DNA from: Hyphomicrobiales bacterium
Lineage (GTDB): Bacteria; Pseudomonadota; Alphaproteobacteria; Rhizobiales; Rhizobiaceae
DNA: 64,000 nucleotides
Assembly (NCBI GenBank): GCA_900469445.1
Contig: UBXM01000001.1
Location: 124,001 to 188,000 of the forward strand
Direction: 5' to 3'
Under the pieces are notes generated by a model that saw only the letters and a list, made by a program, of their open reading frames with translations, was not told the origin of the DNA and made no database searches. Below, in pieces: positions 37,562 through 48,600 of the stretch. A program made the translations under genes and the position numbers. Each line of letters opens with the position of its first letter. The stretch's first letter is position 1.

Positions 37562-38704
37562 ATGATGTCACTTGTCAAACAGGAGAGCTTTCTTTTCGTC
37601 GCACTCGCCTTCGCGATCCTGGCCTACGGTTTCGAGCATACGCTTCTGGAACAGGGCCAACTGATCTCGATGATCGCGGCGGCAGCGCTCATCGTCGTCA
37701 TCGTCATGGCCTCCACTCGCGTCGCCCATCATGCGGAAGTGCTCGCCCATAAGGTCGGCGATCCCTACGGCACGATGATCCTCACCCTTTCCGCAGTGGC
37801 CGTGGAAGTGCTCATCCTTGCAATCATGATGGGGAGCAGCAGTTCACCCACACTTGTGCGCGACACCATCTATTCCGCCGTCATGCTGGATATCAACGGC
37901 ATCCTCGGCCTCGCCGCCCTGCTTGGCGGGCTAAGGCACGGCGAGCAGCCATATAACGACGACTCCAGCCGCACCTACAGCGCCATGATCCTGACGGCCA
38001 TCGGCATCTCGATGATCGTTCCGGAATTCATCCCCGAAGCGAAATGGCACTATTATTCCGCCTTTACCATCGCCGCCATGATCGCGCTCTACGCCCTGTT
38101 CCTGCGCATGCAGGTGGGCACGCACAGCTATTTCTTCAGCTACAGCTATACCCGCACCGGCGGTACACCGGCATCGGCATCTCGCTCGAAACCTGCGACG
38201 ACAGCAAGCCAGCAGCCGGAAACCTCATCGCAGGAAGAGGCCCGCCACGAACCGGCAGGCGTCTCCATCGCAATCATCCTCATCGGCGTGCTGATCATCG
38301 GCTTCCTCGCCGAATTCATGTCGGCCTTTCTGAACGAGGGGCTGGAAGGCACAGGTGCCCCACCTGCCCTGATGGCTGTCGTCGTCGCCTCGATCTCGGC
38401 CGCACCGGAAATCCTGACCGCCCTTCGCGCAGCCCTGAAGAACCGCATGCAATCGGTCGTCAACATCGCCATGGGCGCATCGCTCTCGACCGTCATCCTG
38501 ACGGTACCGGTCATGGAAGCAATCGCGCTTTACACCGGCCAGCCCTTCATCATGGCAATGACGCCGGTCCAGACGGTGATGGTCGCCATCACGCTCATTG
38601 TCGCGGCAATTAATCTGAACGACGGGCAAACGAACGCGATCGAGGGCATGACCCATTTCGTGCTCTTCGCGACTTTCGTCATGCTGACCTTCCTCGGCCT
38701 TTGA
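37562..38704 (+). CDS. Calcium/proton antiporter (ChaA-like CaCA exchanger)
   Basis: An inner-membrane cation exchanger of about 380 aa with about ten TM helices in two inverted halves. Each half has a CaCA alpha-repeat: VGDPYGTMILTLSAVAVEVL in the first, and EGTGAPPALMAVVVASISAAPEIL in the second, with the acidic ion-coordinating residues. A hydrophilic Thr/Ser/Gln-rich loop (about residues 205-235) separates the halves. The start is uncertain: the ATG at 37562 has AGGAGCGAG upstream, while the frame extends to a TTG/ATG at 37505/37508. It exports Ca2+, or Na+/K+ as in E. coli ChaA. Confidence 0.88.
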   Translation: MMSLVKQESFLFVALAFAILAYGFEHTLLEQGQLISMIAAAALIVVIVMASTRVAHHAEVLAHKVGDPYGTMILTLSAVAVEVLILAIMMGSSSSPTLVRDTIYSAVMLDINGILGLAALLGGLRHGEQPYNDDSSRTYSAMILTAIGISMIVPEFIPEAKWHYYSAFTIAAMIALYALFLRMQVGTHSYFFSYSYTRTGGTPASASRSKPATTASQQPETSSQEEARHEPAGVSIAIILIGVLIIGFLAEFMSAFLNEGLEGTGAPPALMAVVVASISAAPEILTALRAALKNRMQSVVNIAMGASLSTVILTVPVMEAIALYTGQPFIMAMTPVQTVMVAITLIVAAINLNDGQTNAIEGMTHFVLFATFVMLTFLGL

Positions 38705-38869
38705 TGGAAACACCGGCCTAATCAACCACCTGCAGGATTTTCCTGAATCAACGGCTCAGGCGTTGTTCTTGAGAAATGACGCCATAACCTAAACTTGATC
38801 GAACCGTGTTCGGTTCTCCCGCCCAGACGCCCTATCTGCATCGCGATAGCCATTTTGAAGGGAGATAGA

Positions 38870-40093
38870 ATGACACGTTTCACCCTCCTGCTCGCCTGCA
38901 CGGCCATTTCATCCGCACTCATCTCCACCCCGACCTTCGCCCAGACCACAGGCCAGCCCGCAGAAACGGGCCGCGCCAACGCCCCGAACCAGAAACCCGC
39001 CTTCGAAAATCAGACACGCGCACCTCAGCCCGCATCCATGCCGAAGATTGCCACGGAAGTTGTCGCTGACGATCTGCCGCATCTGTGGGCCATGGAGTTC
39101 CTGCCGGACGGACGCATGCTCGTCACCGCCAAGCAAGGTGCGATGCATATCATCTCGGAGGAAGGCGACGCAGGCCCCGCAATCACCGGCGTGCCGGAAG
39201 TGGCATTCGGCGGCCAGGGCGGACTGCTCGACGTTGCGCTGGCGCCGGATTACGCCACGTCAGGCATGATCTTCTTTTCCTACGCCGAGCCTCGTCAGGA
39301 CGGCAACGGCACATCCGTCGCCTCGGCCAAACTGGTGCCCGATGACAATGGCGGCGGCAAGTTGGAAAACGTCAATGTCATCTTCCGCCAGACACCGAGC
39401 TACGAGGGCCGGTCTCACTTCGGCTCGCGCCTTACCTTCGGTCCCAACAGCGAGCTTTATGTGACGGTCGGGGAACGCTCTGACCGTCAGCCACGTGTAC
39501 AGGCACAAGAGCTTTCCAGTGGCCTTGGAAAAGTCTTCCGGATCGACGCGAGCGGTAAGGCCCTGCCCGACAACCCCTTTGTCAACACGCAAGGCGCCCA
39601 GCCCGAAATATGGAGCCTCGGCCATCGCAACATGCAATCGGCAGCACTGGATGCCCAGGGACGCCTCTGGACCGTGGAACATGGCCCACGCGGTGGTGAC
39701 GAGTTGAACAGACCGGAACCCGGCAAGAACTACGGCTGGCCCGAGGTCACCTACGGCGTGGAATATAGCGGCAGCGCGGTAGGAAACGGCATCACTGAAA
39801 AAGCCGAGACGGAGCAGCCGGTCTATTACTGGGATCCGGTGATCGGCCCGTCAGGCATGGCCCTTTATGACGGCGATGCCATTCCCGAATGGAAAAACGC
39901 CTTTCTGGTCGGAGGCCTCGTCAGCCAGGGCGTCGTCGTTCTTCACATGGATGGCGACCGGGTATCTCACGAAGAGCGCGTGCCTCTCGAAGCCCGTATC
40001 CGCGATGTAAAGGTCGGGCCGGATGGCGCGGTCTATGCCGTTACGGAAACCCGTGGCGGGTCGTCGACGATCATCAGACTGACCAAGGGCTAA
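38870..40093 (+). CDS. PQQ-dependent soluble aldose sugar dehydrogenase (YliI/GdhB family)
   Basis: A periplasmic protein of 407 aa with a cleavable signal peptide ending at about residue 24 (TPTFA-Q). A six-bladed beta-propeller follows, with DLPHLWAMEFLPDGRMLVTAK in the first blade, GRSHFGSRLTFGPNSELYVTVGERSDR, SLGHRNMQSAALDAQGRLWTVEHGPRGGDELN around the PQQ/His site, and GPDGAVYAVTE near the end. It oxidises aldose sugars using PQQ; no PQQ synthesis genes are in the window. GGGAGATAG precedes the ATG at 38870. A bidirectional terminator follows. Confidence 0.92.
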   Translation: MTRFTLLLACTAISSALISTPTFAQTTGQPAETGRANAPNQKPAFENQTRAPQPASMPKIATEVVADDLPHLWAMEFLPDGRMLVTAKQGAMHIISEEGDAGPAITGVPEVAFGGQGGLLDVALAPDYATSGMIFFSYAEPRQDGNGTSVASAKLVPDDNGGGKLENVNVIFRQTPSYEGRSHFGSRLTFGPNSELYVTVGERSDRQPRVQAQELSSGLGKVFRIDASGKALPDNPFVNTQGAQPEIWSLGHRNMQSAALDAQGRLWTVEHGPRGGDELNRPEPGKNYGWPEVTYGVEYSGSAVGNGITEKAETEQPVYYWDPVIGPSGMALYDGDAIPEWKNAFLVGGLVSQGVVVLHMDGDRVSHEERVPLEARIRDVKVGPDGAVYAVTETRGGSSTIIRLTKG

Positions 40094-40107
40094 GACTGCA
40101 AAATGAG

Positions 40108-40133
40108 AAAGCCCGCAGTTTCCTGCGGGCTTT
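40108..40133. terminator. Bidirectional terminator between sugar dehydrogenase and aatA
   Basis: AAAGCCCGCAG-TTTC-CTGCGGGCTTT is a perfect 11-bp stem between convergent genes. It ends in T-rich sequence on both strands. Confidence 0.9.
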
Positions 40134-40160
40134 CCGTATTAAAAGCGAGTGAACTGGCGA

Positions 40161-42098
<1,938 letters not shown>

Positions 42099-42314
42099 AT
42101 GGCCGAAACTGGCACTGTAAAATTCTTCAATACCGACAAAGGCTTCGGCTTCATCAAGCCAGATAATGGTGGCGCCGATATCTTCGTACACATTTCTGCC
42201 GTCCAGGCGTCTGGCCTGTCCGGTCTTTCGGAAAATCAGAAAGTAAGCTTCGACACGGAGCCGGATCGTCGCGGTAAGGGCCCGAAGGCCGTTAACCTGC
42301 AGATCGATGGCTAA
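42099..42314 (+). CDS. cspA: Cold shock protein (CspA family)
   Basis: A 71-aa OB-fold RNA/DNA chaperone. RNP1 is KGFGFIKP, RNP2 DIFVHISAV, and the N-terminus TGTVKFFNTDKGFG is canonical. AAAAGGA precedes the ATG by 5-6 nt. The frame opens 16 codons earlier without support. Its own strong terminator makes it monocistronic, and the long upstream region is a likely temperature-responsive leader (inference). Confidence 0.95.
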   Translation: MAETGTVKFFNTDKGFGFIKPDNGGADIFVHISAVQASGLSGLSENQKVSFDTEPDRRGKGPKAVNLQIDG

Positions 42315-42343
42315 GCCTGCGAGGCTTTTACCCAAAGTTGAGG

Positions 42344-42368
42344 CCCGGCAGGATTGCCGGGTTTTTTT
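42344..42368 (+). terminator. Terminator of cspA
   Basis: CCCGGCA (42344-42350), GGAT loop, TGCCGGG (42355-42361), then seven T. Confidence 0.93.
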
Positions 42369-42435
42369 ATGCCATAAATTTAGGGCCAGCGCCTCACACT
42401 CCTTGTGAAACGCGGTAATCTCCCCGTGATGTCGC

Positions 42436-43128
42436 TTAAGAACGGAGCGAGCTGCCGTCGCTGTCATCGGCATGCACCGAATAGAGGCCCTGCAGATAGG
42501 GGTTGTTTCTCCGCTCCTCGCCGATCCGCCCGCCCGGCCCATGGCCGCAGAGAAAACCGACATCGTCACCGAGCGGAAGAACCTTGTCTCTGATCGAGGA
42601 AAGCAGTGTCTGGTGATCGCCTCCCGGCAGATCGGTGCGCCCGACCGAACCGTTGAAGAGAACATCCCCCAGATGCGCAAACCCTTGCGCGCGATTGAAG
42701 AAGATGACGTGCCCTGGAGCATGACCGGGGCAGTGGTAGACCTCGAAGACATGCTCTCCGAAAGACACCGTATCCCCCTCCGACAGCCAGCGATCCGGCA
42801 CGAGGTTGCGCGCTTCCATCCTGACACCGAAGGACTGGGCTTGCGTTTCCAGCCGCTCAAGCAATGGCAGGTCCGCCTCATGTGGGCCGACGACCTTCAC
42901 ATTCAGAATTTGGCGCAGTTCATCGGCACCACCGGCGTGATCGATATGACCGTGCGTTATCCATATCTCCTTGATCGACAATCCGTTCTCGCGAACCGTC
43001 TGTTCGATCAATGACACGTCACCGCCCGGATCGACAACGACGCCTTCGCGGGTTTCGTCATCAAAAAAGATCGTGCAATTCTGTTGAAACGGGGTGACGG
43101 GAATGATCCCGGCTTGAAGTTTTCCCAT
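42436..43128 (-). CDS. MBL-fold metallo-hydrolase (glyoxalase II-like)
   Basis: A 230-aa metallo-beta-lactamase fold hydrolase. The metal motif HxHxDH reads WITHGHIDHAGGADEL, with later ligands in CPGHAPGHVIFF and FLCGHGPGG, and the GVVVDPGGD strand at the start. It lacks the C-terminal substrate-binding helices of true hydroxyacylglutathione hydrolase. It is the short YcbL-type, which acts on thioesters with uncertain specificity. The ATG at 43128 matches the family start. Confidence 0.9.
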   Translation of the reverse strand: MGKLQAGIIPVTPFQQNCTIFFDDETREGVVVDPGGDVSLIEQTVRENGLSIKEIWITHGHIDHAGGADELRQILNVKVVGPHEADLPLLERLETQAQSFGVRMEARNLVPDRWLSEGDTVSFGEHVFEVYHCPGHAPGHVIFFNRAQGFAHLGDVLFNGSVGRTDLPGGDHQTLLSSIRDKVLPLGDDVGFLCGHGPGGRIGEERRNNPYLQGLYSVHADDSDGSSLRS

Positions 43129-43195
43129 GATCTCCGACCTTGGCCTCATTACCTGCCGGATATAACGACTGCAGAAATAGAAAACAGCTTAAAAT

Positions 43196-43378
43196 TCACT
43201 CGTCGGCAGCAACCATGTAGCGTGCGTCGGCTGCGACCGGCGGAGCGAGAGACGCATTTGCCAACAGAAATGCGCAAACGACGAGCTTGAGCGTGATCAC
43301 CGTCACGAAGACCGCGCGCAGCGGGTGCGGCTTCGGTTTGTCCATCGTGATCGGCGGCAAGGCTGAATAGGTCTGCAT
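43196..43378 (-). CDS. Small membrane protein, 60 aa
   Basis: The ATG at 43378 has GGAGAGC at 5-nt spacing. The 60-aa product has a basic, Pro-rich N-terminus (PPITMDKPKPHPLR), one hydrophobic helix (about residues 20-42) and an Ala-rich tail ending in acidic residues. It could be a signal anchor or a cleavable signal (ANASLA-PP). A longer reading frame exists without a ribosome binding site. It lies 67 bp upstream of the MBL gene on the same strand. Function unknown. Confidence 0.6.
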   Translation of the reverse strand: MQTYSALPPITMDKPKPHPLRAVFVTVITLKLVVCAFLLANASLAPPVAADARYMVAADE

Positions 43379-43683
43379 AAAAAGCTCTCCAGATTCTCTG
43401 CCCGGATTAATGAGCTGCGCGGGATTAGGTTCCCTCACGCTACGCGGAAGGAATTTGACCGGATTGGAAAAAGCCGTGACATTTTGGACGGTCCTGCCGC
43501 AAAGATGGATACTCTGCCTTGCCCATCGCGTTACGCAGGCGATGTCTCTGCCGGCACACTCATCATCGAAATCATACAAATTCTGTTGATTGTTCAAGCC
43601 GATCGCGCTTTATCGAGCACGACGCATTACAATCATAGGAGTATGTGGCGCTACCGACGCCGCACCTTGGAAAGGAGCCAAAC
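43379..43683. other. Divergent intergenic region upstream of the MarR gene
   Basis: 305 bp between the 60-aa membrane protein and the MarR gene. No gene or strong repeat was seen. It must contain two divergent promoters, but I could not place them with confidence. Confidence 0.4.
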
Positions 43684-44193
43684 GTGTCTCGATCAGTGGC
43701 GGCCAAGCCCGTCAGGAAGGACCAGCAGCCCATGCCGCCGGTCGATGAAAGCCGGATCGACTTTGACACGATCGAATTGTTCTTTTTTGCCTATCGTGAC
43801 TTCGTATCCGACCCGGATGCGATCCTGGCGAGGATCGGCATGGGACGGGCGCATCACCGCGTCGTCTATTTCGTCAGTCGCCAGCCCGGATTGATGGTCA
43901 GTGACCTTCTGGAAACGCTGCAGATTACCAAGCAGAGCCTTTCGCGCGTGCTGAAACATCTGATCGAGGCCGGCTATATTCGCCAGATGGCGGGCGCCAA
44001 GGACAGGCGCGAGCGACGCCTCTACCCCACCTTGGCCGGCCGCGAACTGGCGCTTGCCCTATCGGAGCCGCAATCGACGCGCATCGCCAATGCCATGGAG
44101 GACCTGACCCCGGGCAATCGCGAGGCGGTGAAGGAATTCCTGAAGAAAATGCGTGGCCGCGACGAAAACCTGCCACCCGCCGATGACGTGTAG
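43684..44193 (+). CDS. MarR family transcriptional regulator
   Basis: A winged-helix regulator of 169 aa. DNA-binding segment: PGLMVSDLLETLQITKQSLSRVLKHLIEAGYIRQ, with the wing DRRERRLYPTLAGRELA. The GTG at 43684 follows AAAGGAG at 7 nt; an earlier GTG at 43645 has no such site. The response regulator starts 9 bp after the stop, so MarR, response regulator and kinase look like one operon. In R. capsulatus petP-petR a MarR-type gene also precedes petR. Confidence 0.88.
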   Translation: MSRSVAAKPVRKDQQPMPPVDESRIDFDTIELFFFAYRDFVSDPDAILARIGMGRAHHRVVYFVSRQPGLMVSDLLETLQITKQSLSRVLKHLIEAGYIRQMAGAKDRRERRLYPTLAGRELALALSEPQSTRIANAMEDLTPGNREAVKEFLKKMRGRDENLPPADDV

Positions 44194-44202
44194 GAAGCTC
44201 TG

Positions 44203-44898
44203 ATGACGAAAACACCACCGACAGATGATGCGCCTCACCTGCTGATCGTCGATGACGACAAGCGCATCCGTGATCTGCTCAATCGCTACCTCACCGAACA
44301 GGGCTTTCGTGTCACCATCGCGGGAGACGCCGCCGAGGCGCGGCGCAAACTGGAAGGCCTGCATTTCGACCTCATCATCCTCGACGTCATGATGCCCGGA
44401 GAATCCGGACTGTCGCTGACGAAGTCGCTCTACGAAAAGAAAACGATCCCGGTCATCCTGCTGACGGCACGCGTCGAAGCGGATGCACGCATCGAAGGCC
44501 TTGAAGCAGGTGCCGACGATTATCTGGCAAAGCCCTTCGACCCGCGCGAACTGGTCCTGCGCATCAACAACATCCTGCGCCGCAGCGCATCGGAAACGCC
44601 GAAGATCGAACAGGTGATCTTCGGCCCGTTCACCTTCTCCATCTCCCGCAAGGAATTGAGGCGTGCGGCCGAGACCATCCGCCTGACCGACAGGGAGCAG
44701 GAAATCATGCTGCTGTTTGCGCTGCGCGCCGGCGACACGATCCCCCGCCACGAATTGATCGGAGACGATTCCGATGTCGGGGAACGGACGATCGACGTGC
44801 AGATCAATCGCCTGCGGCGGAAGATAGAAGACGATCCGGCCAATCCGGTATATCTTCAGACGGTTAGAGGCATCGGCTACAGGCTGAGCATCGACTAG
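44203..44898 (+). CDS. OmpR-family response regulator (PetR-like)
   Basis: A 231-aa response regulator. The receiver has the acidic pair in LLIVDDDKRIRDLL, the phospho-acceptor Asp in LIILDVMMPGE, and the switch Lys in YLAKPFDPREL. The C-terminal winged helix is IDVQINRLRRKIEDDPANPVYLQTVRGIGY. The PHLLIVDDDKRIRDLL opening resembles PetR of Rhodobacter. The stop TAG is formed by the first bases of a RIME element. The partner kinase lies just beyond that element. Confidence 0.93.
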   Translation: MTKTPPTDDAPHLLIVDDDKRIRDLLNRYLTEQGFRVTIAGDAAEARRKLEGLHFDLIILDVMMPGESGLSLTKSLYEKKTIPVILLTARVEADARIEGLEAGADDYLAKPFDPRELVLRINNILRRSASETPKIEQVIFGPFTFSISRKELRRAAETIRLTDREQEIMLLFALRAGDTIPRHELIGDDSDVGERTIDVQINRLRRKIEDDPANPVYLQTVRGIGYRLSID

Positions 44899-45000
44899 AG
44901 CAATTTCCGCAGAAAGCGGGAACCGGTTTTGCGTTCGGAATTGCGCAGAAACAAGAAGCTGGAGCAGTTCCGCGTTTTAAAGAAAGGCGGAAACGCTCTA
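44896..45000. repeat. RIME-like intergenic mosaic element (copy 2)
   Basis: About 105 bp bounded by TAGAGC (44896-44901) and GCTCTA (44995-45000). The arms TAGAGCAATTTCCGC and, reversed from the right end, TAGAGCGTTTCCGCC match closely. Inside are AAGCGGGAACCGGTTTTGCG and further dyads as in copy 1. It sits between the response regulator and its kinase; its first bases serve as the response-regulator stop codon. A second hairpin, GCCGGCC/GGCCGGC (45001-45019), follows before the kinase ribosome binding site. Confidence 0.85.
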
Positions 45001-45032
45001 GCCGGCCAAAGCGGCCGGCACAGGGAGTGGCA

Positions 45033-46412
45033 ATGGCCTTTTTCGACACGTTGAGACAGAACGTGGCGGCGTTCAACCTTCCCGGCTGGCGTCCGCTCAT
45101 CCGCTGGCTGCGCCGTCGATTGCCGACCGGTCTCTATACCCGCTCCCTGCTCATCGTCATCCTGCCCATGTTGTTGCTCCAGACTGCCGTGGCCGCAGTC
45201 TTCATGGAGCGGCATTGGCGCATGGTCACAGAACGCCTTTCCGATGGCACGGTCCGCGATATCGCGGCCATTATCGAGATCATCCGCAGCTACCCGCAGG
45301 ACAGCAACTACACCGAGATCACGCAGATCGCCGACCGGACGCTGGATCTCACGATTGCCGTGGAAGAGAACGGGCAGCTGCCGCCACCCCGTCCCCGCCC
45401 CTTCTTTTCGATACTGGACAGCATATTGGCCGACCAGATCACCCAGCAGATCAAGATGCCGTTCTGGCTGGACACGGTCGGCGACAGCAAACTCGTCGAG
45501 ATCCGTATCAAGCTCGATCAGCGGGTGCTCAGGGTGTTTGTCCGCCGCGGCTCCACCTATGCCTCCAACACCCATATCTTCCTCGTCTGGATGGTGAGCG
45601 TCGCGCTGGTCCTGGTCATCATCTCCATTCTTTTCCTGCGCGGGCAGATCCGTCCCATCCTGTCGCTTGCCGATGCAGCCGAAAGTTTCGGCAAGGGTCA
45701 AAAGACGGAAGGCTTTTTCCCGCGCGGTGCCGACGAGGTCCGCCGCGCCGGCCTCGCCTTCATCCAGATGCGCGAGCGCATCGAGCGTCAGCTGGAGCAG
45801 CGCACCGCCATGCTCGCCGGCATCAGCCACGATCTGCGCACCATCCTCACCCGCTTCAAGCTGCAATTGGCGCTCGCCGGCGACAAGCCGGAACTTTCGG
45901 GCATGACCGAAGACGTCGACGACATGCAGTCGATGCTGGAAGGTTATCTGGCCTTCGCCAAGGGTGAAGCGGAAGAGGATTTCGGCACGCTTAAGCTCAG
46001 CGAATTGCTGGAACGCTTCCGCCACGATTTCGAGCTGCGCGGCCGAACGCTTTCCTATGAAATCGATGGCGAGGATGAAATCGCCGTCCGGCCGAATGCC
46101 TTTACCCGGCTCGCAACCAATCTGGTCTCCAACGCCGAACGTTACGCCAAGACGCTGCACATCCATGCCAGGCATAGCGCCAAATGGCTGACCCTGACAC
46201 TGGACGACGACGGACCCGGCATCCCGGCTGAATCACGCGAGGAAGTCTTCAAGCCCTTCTACCGGCTCGACGAGGCCCGCAATCTCGACAGCTCCGGCAC
46301 CGGCCTCGGCCTTGCCATCGCCCGCGACATCGCCCGCGCCCACGGCGGCAACGTCACACTCGCCGACAGCCCAATCGGCGGCTTGCGGGCGATCGTGCGG
46401 ATACCGGCATAG
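45033..46412 (+). CDS. Membrane sensor histidine kinase (EnvZ-like)
   Basis: A 459-aa kinase paired with the upstream response regulator. TM1 is about residues 38-58, a periplasmic sensor about 59-185, TM2 about 186-207, then HAMP. The HisKA phospho-His is in LAGISHDLRTILTR. The ATP-binding domain has N-box RLATNLVSNAERYA, G1 DDDGPGIP and G2 GTGLGLAIA. An AGGGAG lies 6 nt before the ATG at 45033. A RIME and a GC-rich hairpin separate it from the response regulator, which could lower its expression. The signal is unknown. Confidence 0.93.
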   Translation: MAFFDTLRQNVAAFNLPGWRPLIRWLRRRLPTGLYTRSLLIVILPMLLLQTAVAAVFMERHWRMVTERLSDGTVRDIAAIIEIIRSYPQDSNYTEITQIADRTLDLTIAVEENGQLPPPRPRPFFSILDSILADQITQQIKMPFWLDTVGDSKLVEIRIKLDQRVLRVFVRRGSTYASNTHIFLVWMVSVALVLVIISILFLRGQIRPILSLADAAESFGKGQKTEGFFPRGADEVRRAGLAFIQMRERIERQLEQRTAMLAGISHDLRTILTRFKLQLALAGDKPELSGMTEDVDDMQSMLEGYLAFAKGEAEEDFGTLKLSELLERFRHDFELRGRTLSYEIDGEDEIAVRPNAFTRLATNLVSNAERYAKTLHIHARHSAKWLTLTLDDDGPGIPAESREEVFKPFYRLDEARNLDSSGTGLGLAIARDIARAHGGNVTLADSPIGGLRAIVRIPA

Positions 46413-46477
46413 GCTGAGAAAAAAGAAAAGGGCCGCGAATGCGACCCTCTTACATGTACAGATGGAACCTTACCAGC

Positions 46478-46819
46478 TCACATCATCTTCCGTCCGTTCG
46501 GAACACCCTGCTCCACCGAGGCCAGCACGATTGCGCCGTTCTCGTCTTCAAAGCCCAGAGTGAGCACTTCGGAGCGAACCGGGCCGATCTGGCGCGGCGG
46601 GAAATTCACCACGCCGAGAACCTGGCGGCCAATGAGCGATTCCAGCGTGTAATGCACGGTGATCTGCGCCGACGATTTCTTCACGCCGATCTCGGGGCCG
46701 AAATCGATCTTCAGCTTGAACGCAGGCTTGCGGGCTTCCGGAAAAGGTTCGGCCTCGATGATCGTCCCGACCCGGATATCGACCTTCTCGAAGTCGCCAT
46801 AGGTGATTTCGTCTGCCAT
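46478..46819 (-). CDS. csaA: tRNA-binding domain protein CsaA
   Basis: A 113-aa OB-fold tRNA-binding protein, proposed to assist protein export or act as a tRNA chaperone. The CsaA pattern is [33 protein letters not shown], then [20 protein letters not shown]. The ATG at 46819 gives the usual length; another lies six codons upstream. It follows proC on the same strand, the proC stop being 19 bp before this start. Confidence 0.92.
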   Translation of the reverse strand: MADEITYGDFEKVDIRVGTIIEAEPFPEARKPAFKLKIDFGPEIGVKKSSAQITVHYTLESLIGRQVLGVVNFPPRQIGPVRSEVLTLGFEDENGAIVLASVEQGVPNGRKMM

Positions 46820-46837
46820 GCCTGCAATCCTGTCCAA

Positions 46838-47653
46838 TCAGCCGCCCAGTTCTTCCGCGCGCTGACGCGCAGCGGCAATTGCCTTGTCGAAGATTGGCTG
46901 GATACCGTCTTCCGCCATCAACACCGAGAGAGCCGCAGCCGTGGTGCCGCCGGGGGACGTGACGTTCTTGCGAAGCTGCGCCGCGTCCTCGGGGGACTGG
47001 TTCAACAACTCACCAGCCCCCGAGACGGTTTCCCGCGCGAGCCGCATGGCGAGGTCCGCCGGCAGGCCCAACTTGCGACCCGCCTCTGCCATGCACTCGA
47101 CGAGATAGAAGACATAAGCCGGTCCGCTGCCGGAAACGGCCGTCACGGCATCGATATCCGCTTCGGTTGCGACCCATTCGACAGGACCGCTTACCCGAAG
47201 CAAAGCATCGACAGCCTGACGCTGCGCATCACCGACGCGGGCATTGGCAAAAGCGCCGGTCACGCCGCGGCCGATCATCGCCGGCGTATTCGGCATGGCA
47301 CGAACCATGGCCGCGTCACCCAGTTGGGCTGTCAGATAACGAAGCGTCGTGCCCGCGGCAACGGAAACGACAACCGTCTCGTCGCCAACGATCGGCTTCA
47401 ATGGTGGCAGCACCACATCCATCATTTGCGGTTTCACCGCGAGGAAAAGAATATCGGCCTTGAAGCCTTCCGGCACGGTCGTCACATGACGCGCGCCTGC
47501 CGCAGCAATCTTCGCCTGCATCTTTTCCGAAGGCGACGGATCGACAACTGTGATCCGGCTTCCGGCAAGACCCTTGTCCAACCAGCCGGACAGCATGGCG
47601 CCGCCCATATTGCCAGCGCCGACGAGAACGATCGATCCGCTGCCAGCCGTCAT
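46838..47653 (-). CDS. proC: Pyrroline-5-carboxylate reductase
   Basis: The last step of proline synthesis, reducing P5C with NAD(P)H. The 271-aa length is normal. Rossmann motif VLVGAGNMGGAMLSGWL, then ADILFLAVKPQMMDVVLPPL, RAMPNTPAMIGRGVTG, and the dimer/substrate region TAVSGSGPAYVFYLVECM ... TSPGGTTAAAL. The frame runs on upstream without support. The start lies 3 bp after the YbjN stop, so YbjN-proC-csaA look like one operon. Confidence 0.96.
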   Translation of the reverse strand: MTAGSGSIVLVGAGNMGGAMLSGWLDKGLAGSRITVVDPSPSEKMQAKIAAAGARHVTTVPEGFKADILFLAVKPQMMDVVLPPLKPIVGDETVVVSVAAGTTLRYLTAQLGDAAMVRAMPNTPAMIGRGVTGAFANARVGDAQRQAVDALLRVSGPVEWVATEADIDAVTAVSGSGPAYVFYLVECMAEAGRKLGLPADLAMRLARETVSGAGELLNQSPEDAAQLRKNVTSPGGTTAAALSVLMAEDGIQPIFDKAIAAARQRAEELGG

Positions 47654-47655
47654 GT

Positions 47656-48156
47656 TCAGCACTCGCCGACGGTTTCGAACAGGACCGCGTCCATGGCCGC
47701 CTTGGCTTCCATGCCGGACCAGACGACGAACTGGAATGCCTGGTAATAGCTCTCGCAGGCGTCGAGCGCGCTGGAAAGCAGCACTTCCACCTGTTGGTTC
47801 GTCGGCTCCGCGCCGCCGGCAAGCAGCAGCGACTGACGGAAGATGATCACGTCTTCCTGGCGCCACAGGTCGAAATGGCCCATCAGGGTCTGGCCGTTTA
47901 CATGCGACAGCAGGCGCAGGATTTCGTTGATCCTTGTATCCGGGATCTTGAGATCGAAGGCGCATGCCAGATGCAGCGCTTCGAAATCTTCCATCCAGGA
48001 GAAGGACACGTGGTAATCGGTCCAGCGGCCTTCCACGGTCATGGCGATTTCGTCTTCGCCGGAGCGCTCGAACGTCCAGTCGTTGGACGCAGCGACGAAT
48101 TCGATCATATCGACCGGATTCGATTGACGTTCAATTTCCAATTCCATGAGGCTCAT
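47656..48156 (-). CDS. YbjN domain protein
   Basis: A 166-aa YbjN-family protein (type III secretion chaperone-like fold), a conserved family linked to sensory regulation with unclear mechanism. Motifs are MIEFVAASNDWTFERSGEDEIAMTVEG and LLSHVNGQTLMGHFDLWRQEDVIIFR. AAAGGTG lies upstream of the ATG at 48156; the frame extends 20 codons further without support. It is tightly linked to proC in rhizobia. Confidence 0.9.
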   Translation of the reverse strand: MSLMELEIERQSNPVDMIEFVAASNDWTFERSGEDEIAMTVEGRWTDYHVSFSWMEDFEALHLACAFDLKIPDTRINEILRLLSHVNGQTLMGHFDLWRQEDVIIFRQSLLLAGGAEPTNQQVEVLLSSALDACESYYQAFQFVVWSGMEAKAAMDAVLFETVGEC

Positions 48157-48600
48157 GCGGCACCTTTTAGACCGGAATGAATGCGGAGTTGCGAGAAACG
48201 CCAACACGCGAAACAATTAACCGGAAACAACACTTCCGATGATCTTACGGCGCCGCCAGATTAACGCTTTAACCCTGCCTGGAGCTTACCAGTCCGTTTC
48301 GAATCATCATTTAAAATCAGTGTAGCTAGACCACTTCGAGCTTCCAGCCCCTCCCCCCATTATTTCGGTGGGTTACGCACTGAACGGTTGTTATCGGAGA
48401 TCAGCCGAGATGAGTAACTGACTCTGTCGCTTAGCTTTTTCGGCAGTGTCCACAGGCTGGAGTTTTTTGGGGAACCGCTGAGCTCACCGCAAGGGGACAT
48501 CGTCCCGGCGCGACACAGAAAGGTTAATGGCAGATACGAATCGGCCTCCCATGCGAACATGGAAGGCCGAAACGATTCTTGGGAATTGTTGGCTCTCGAT
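48157..48600. other. Intergenic region between YbjN and ubiK
   Basis: 444 bp without a gene I can support. A 66-codon minus-strand frame (48360-48560) has no ribosome binding site or known domain. GGGAC-ATC-GTCCC (48493-48506) is a small hairpin and a TTTTTT run follows CACAGGCTGGAG near 48460-48470. An unrecognised sRNA is possible, but I cannot identify one. Confidence 0.35.

Noticed and set aside
44895..46175. 426-codon minus-strand frame
   Set aside because: Antisense to the histidine kinase, whose H, N and G boxes are all readable.
46439..47746. 435-codon plus-strand frame
   Set aside because: Antisense to csaA and proC, which are clear family members.
48360..48560. 66-codon minus-strand frame between YbjN and ubiK
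   Set aside because: No ribosome binding site, no domain, and Ser/Pro/Arg-rich composition typical of non-coding sequence.
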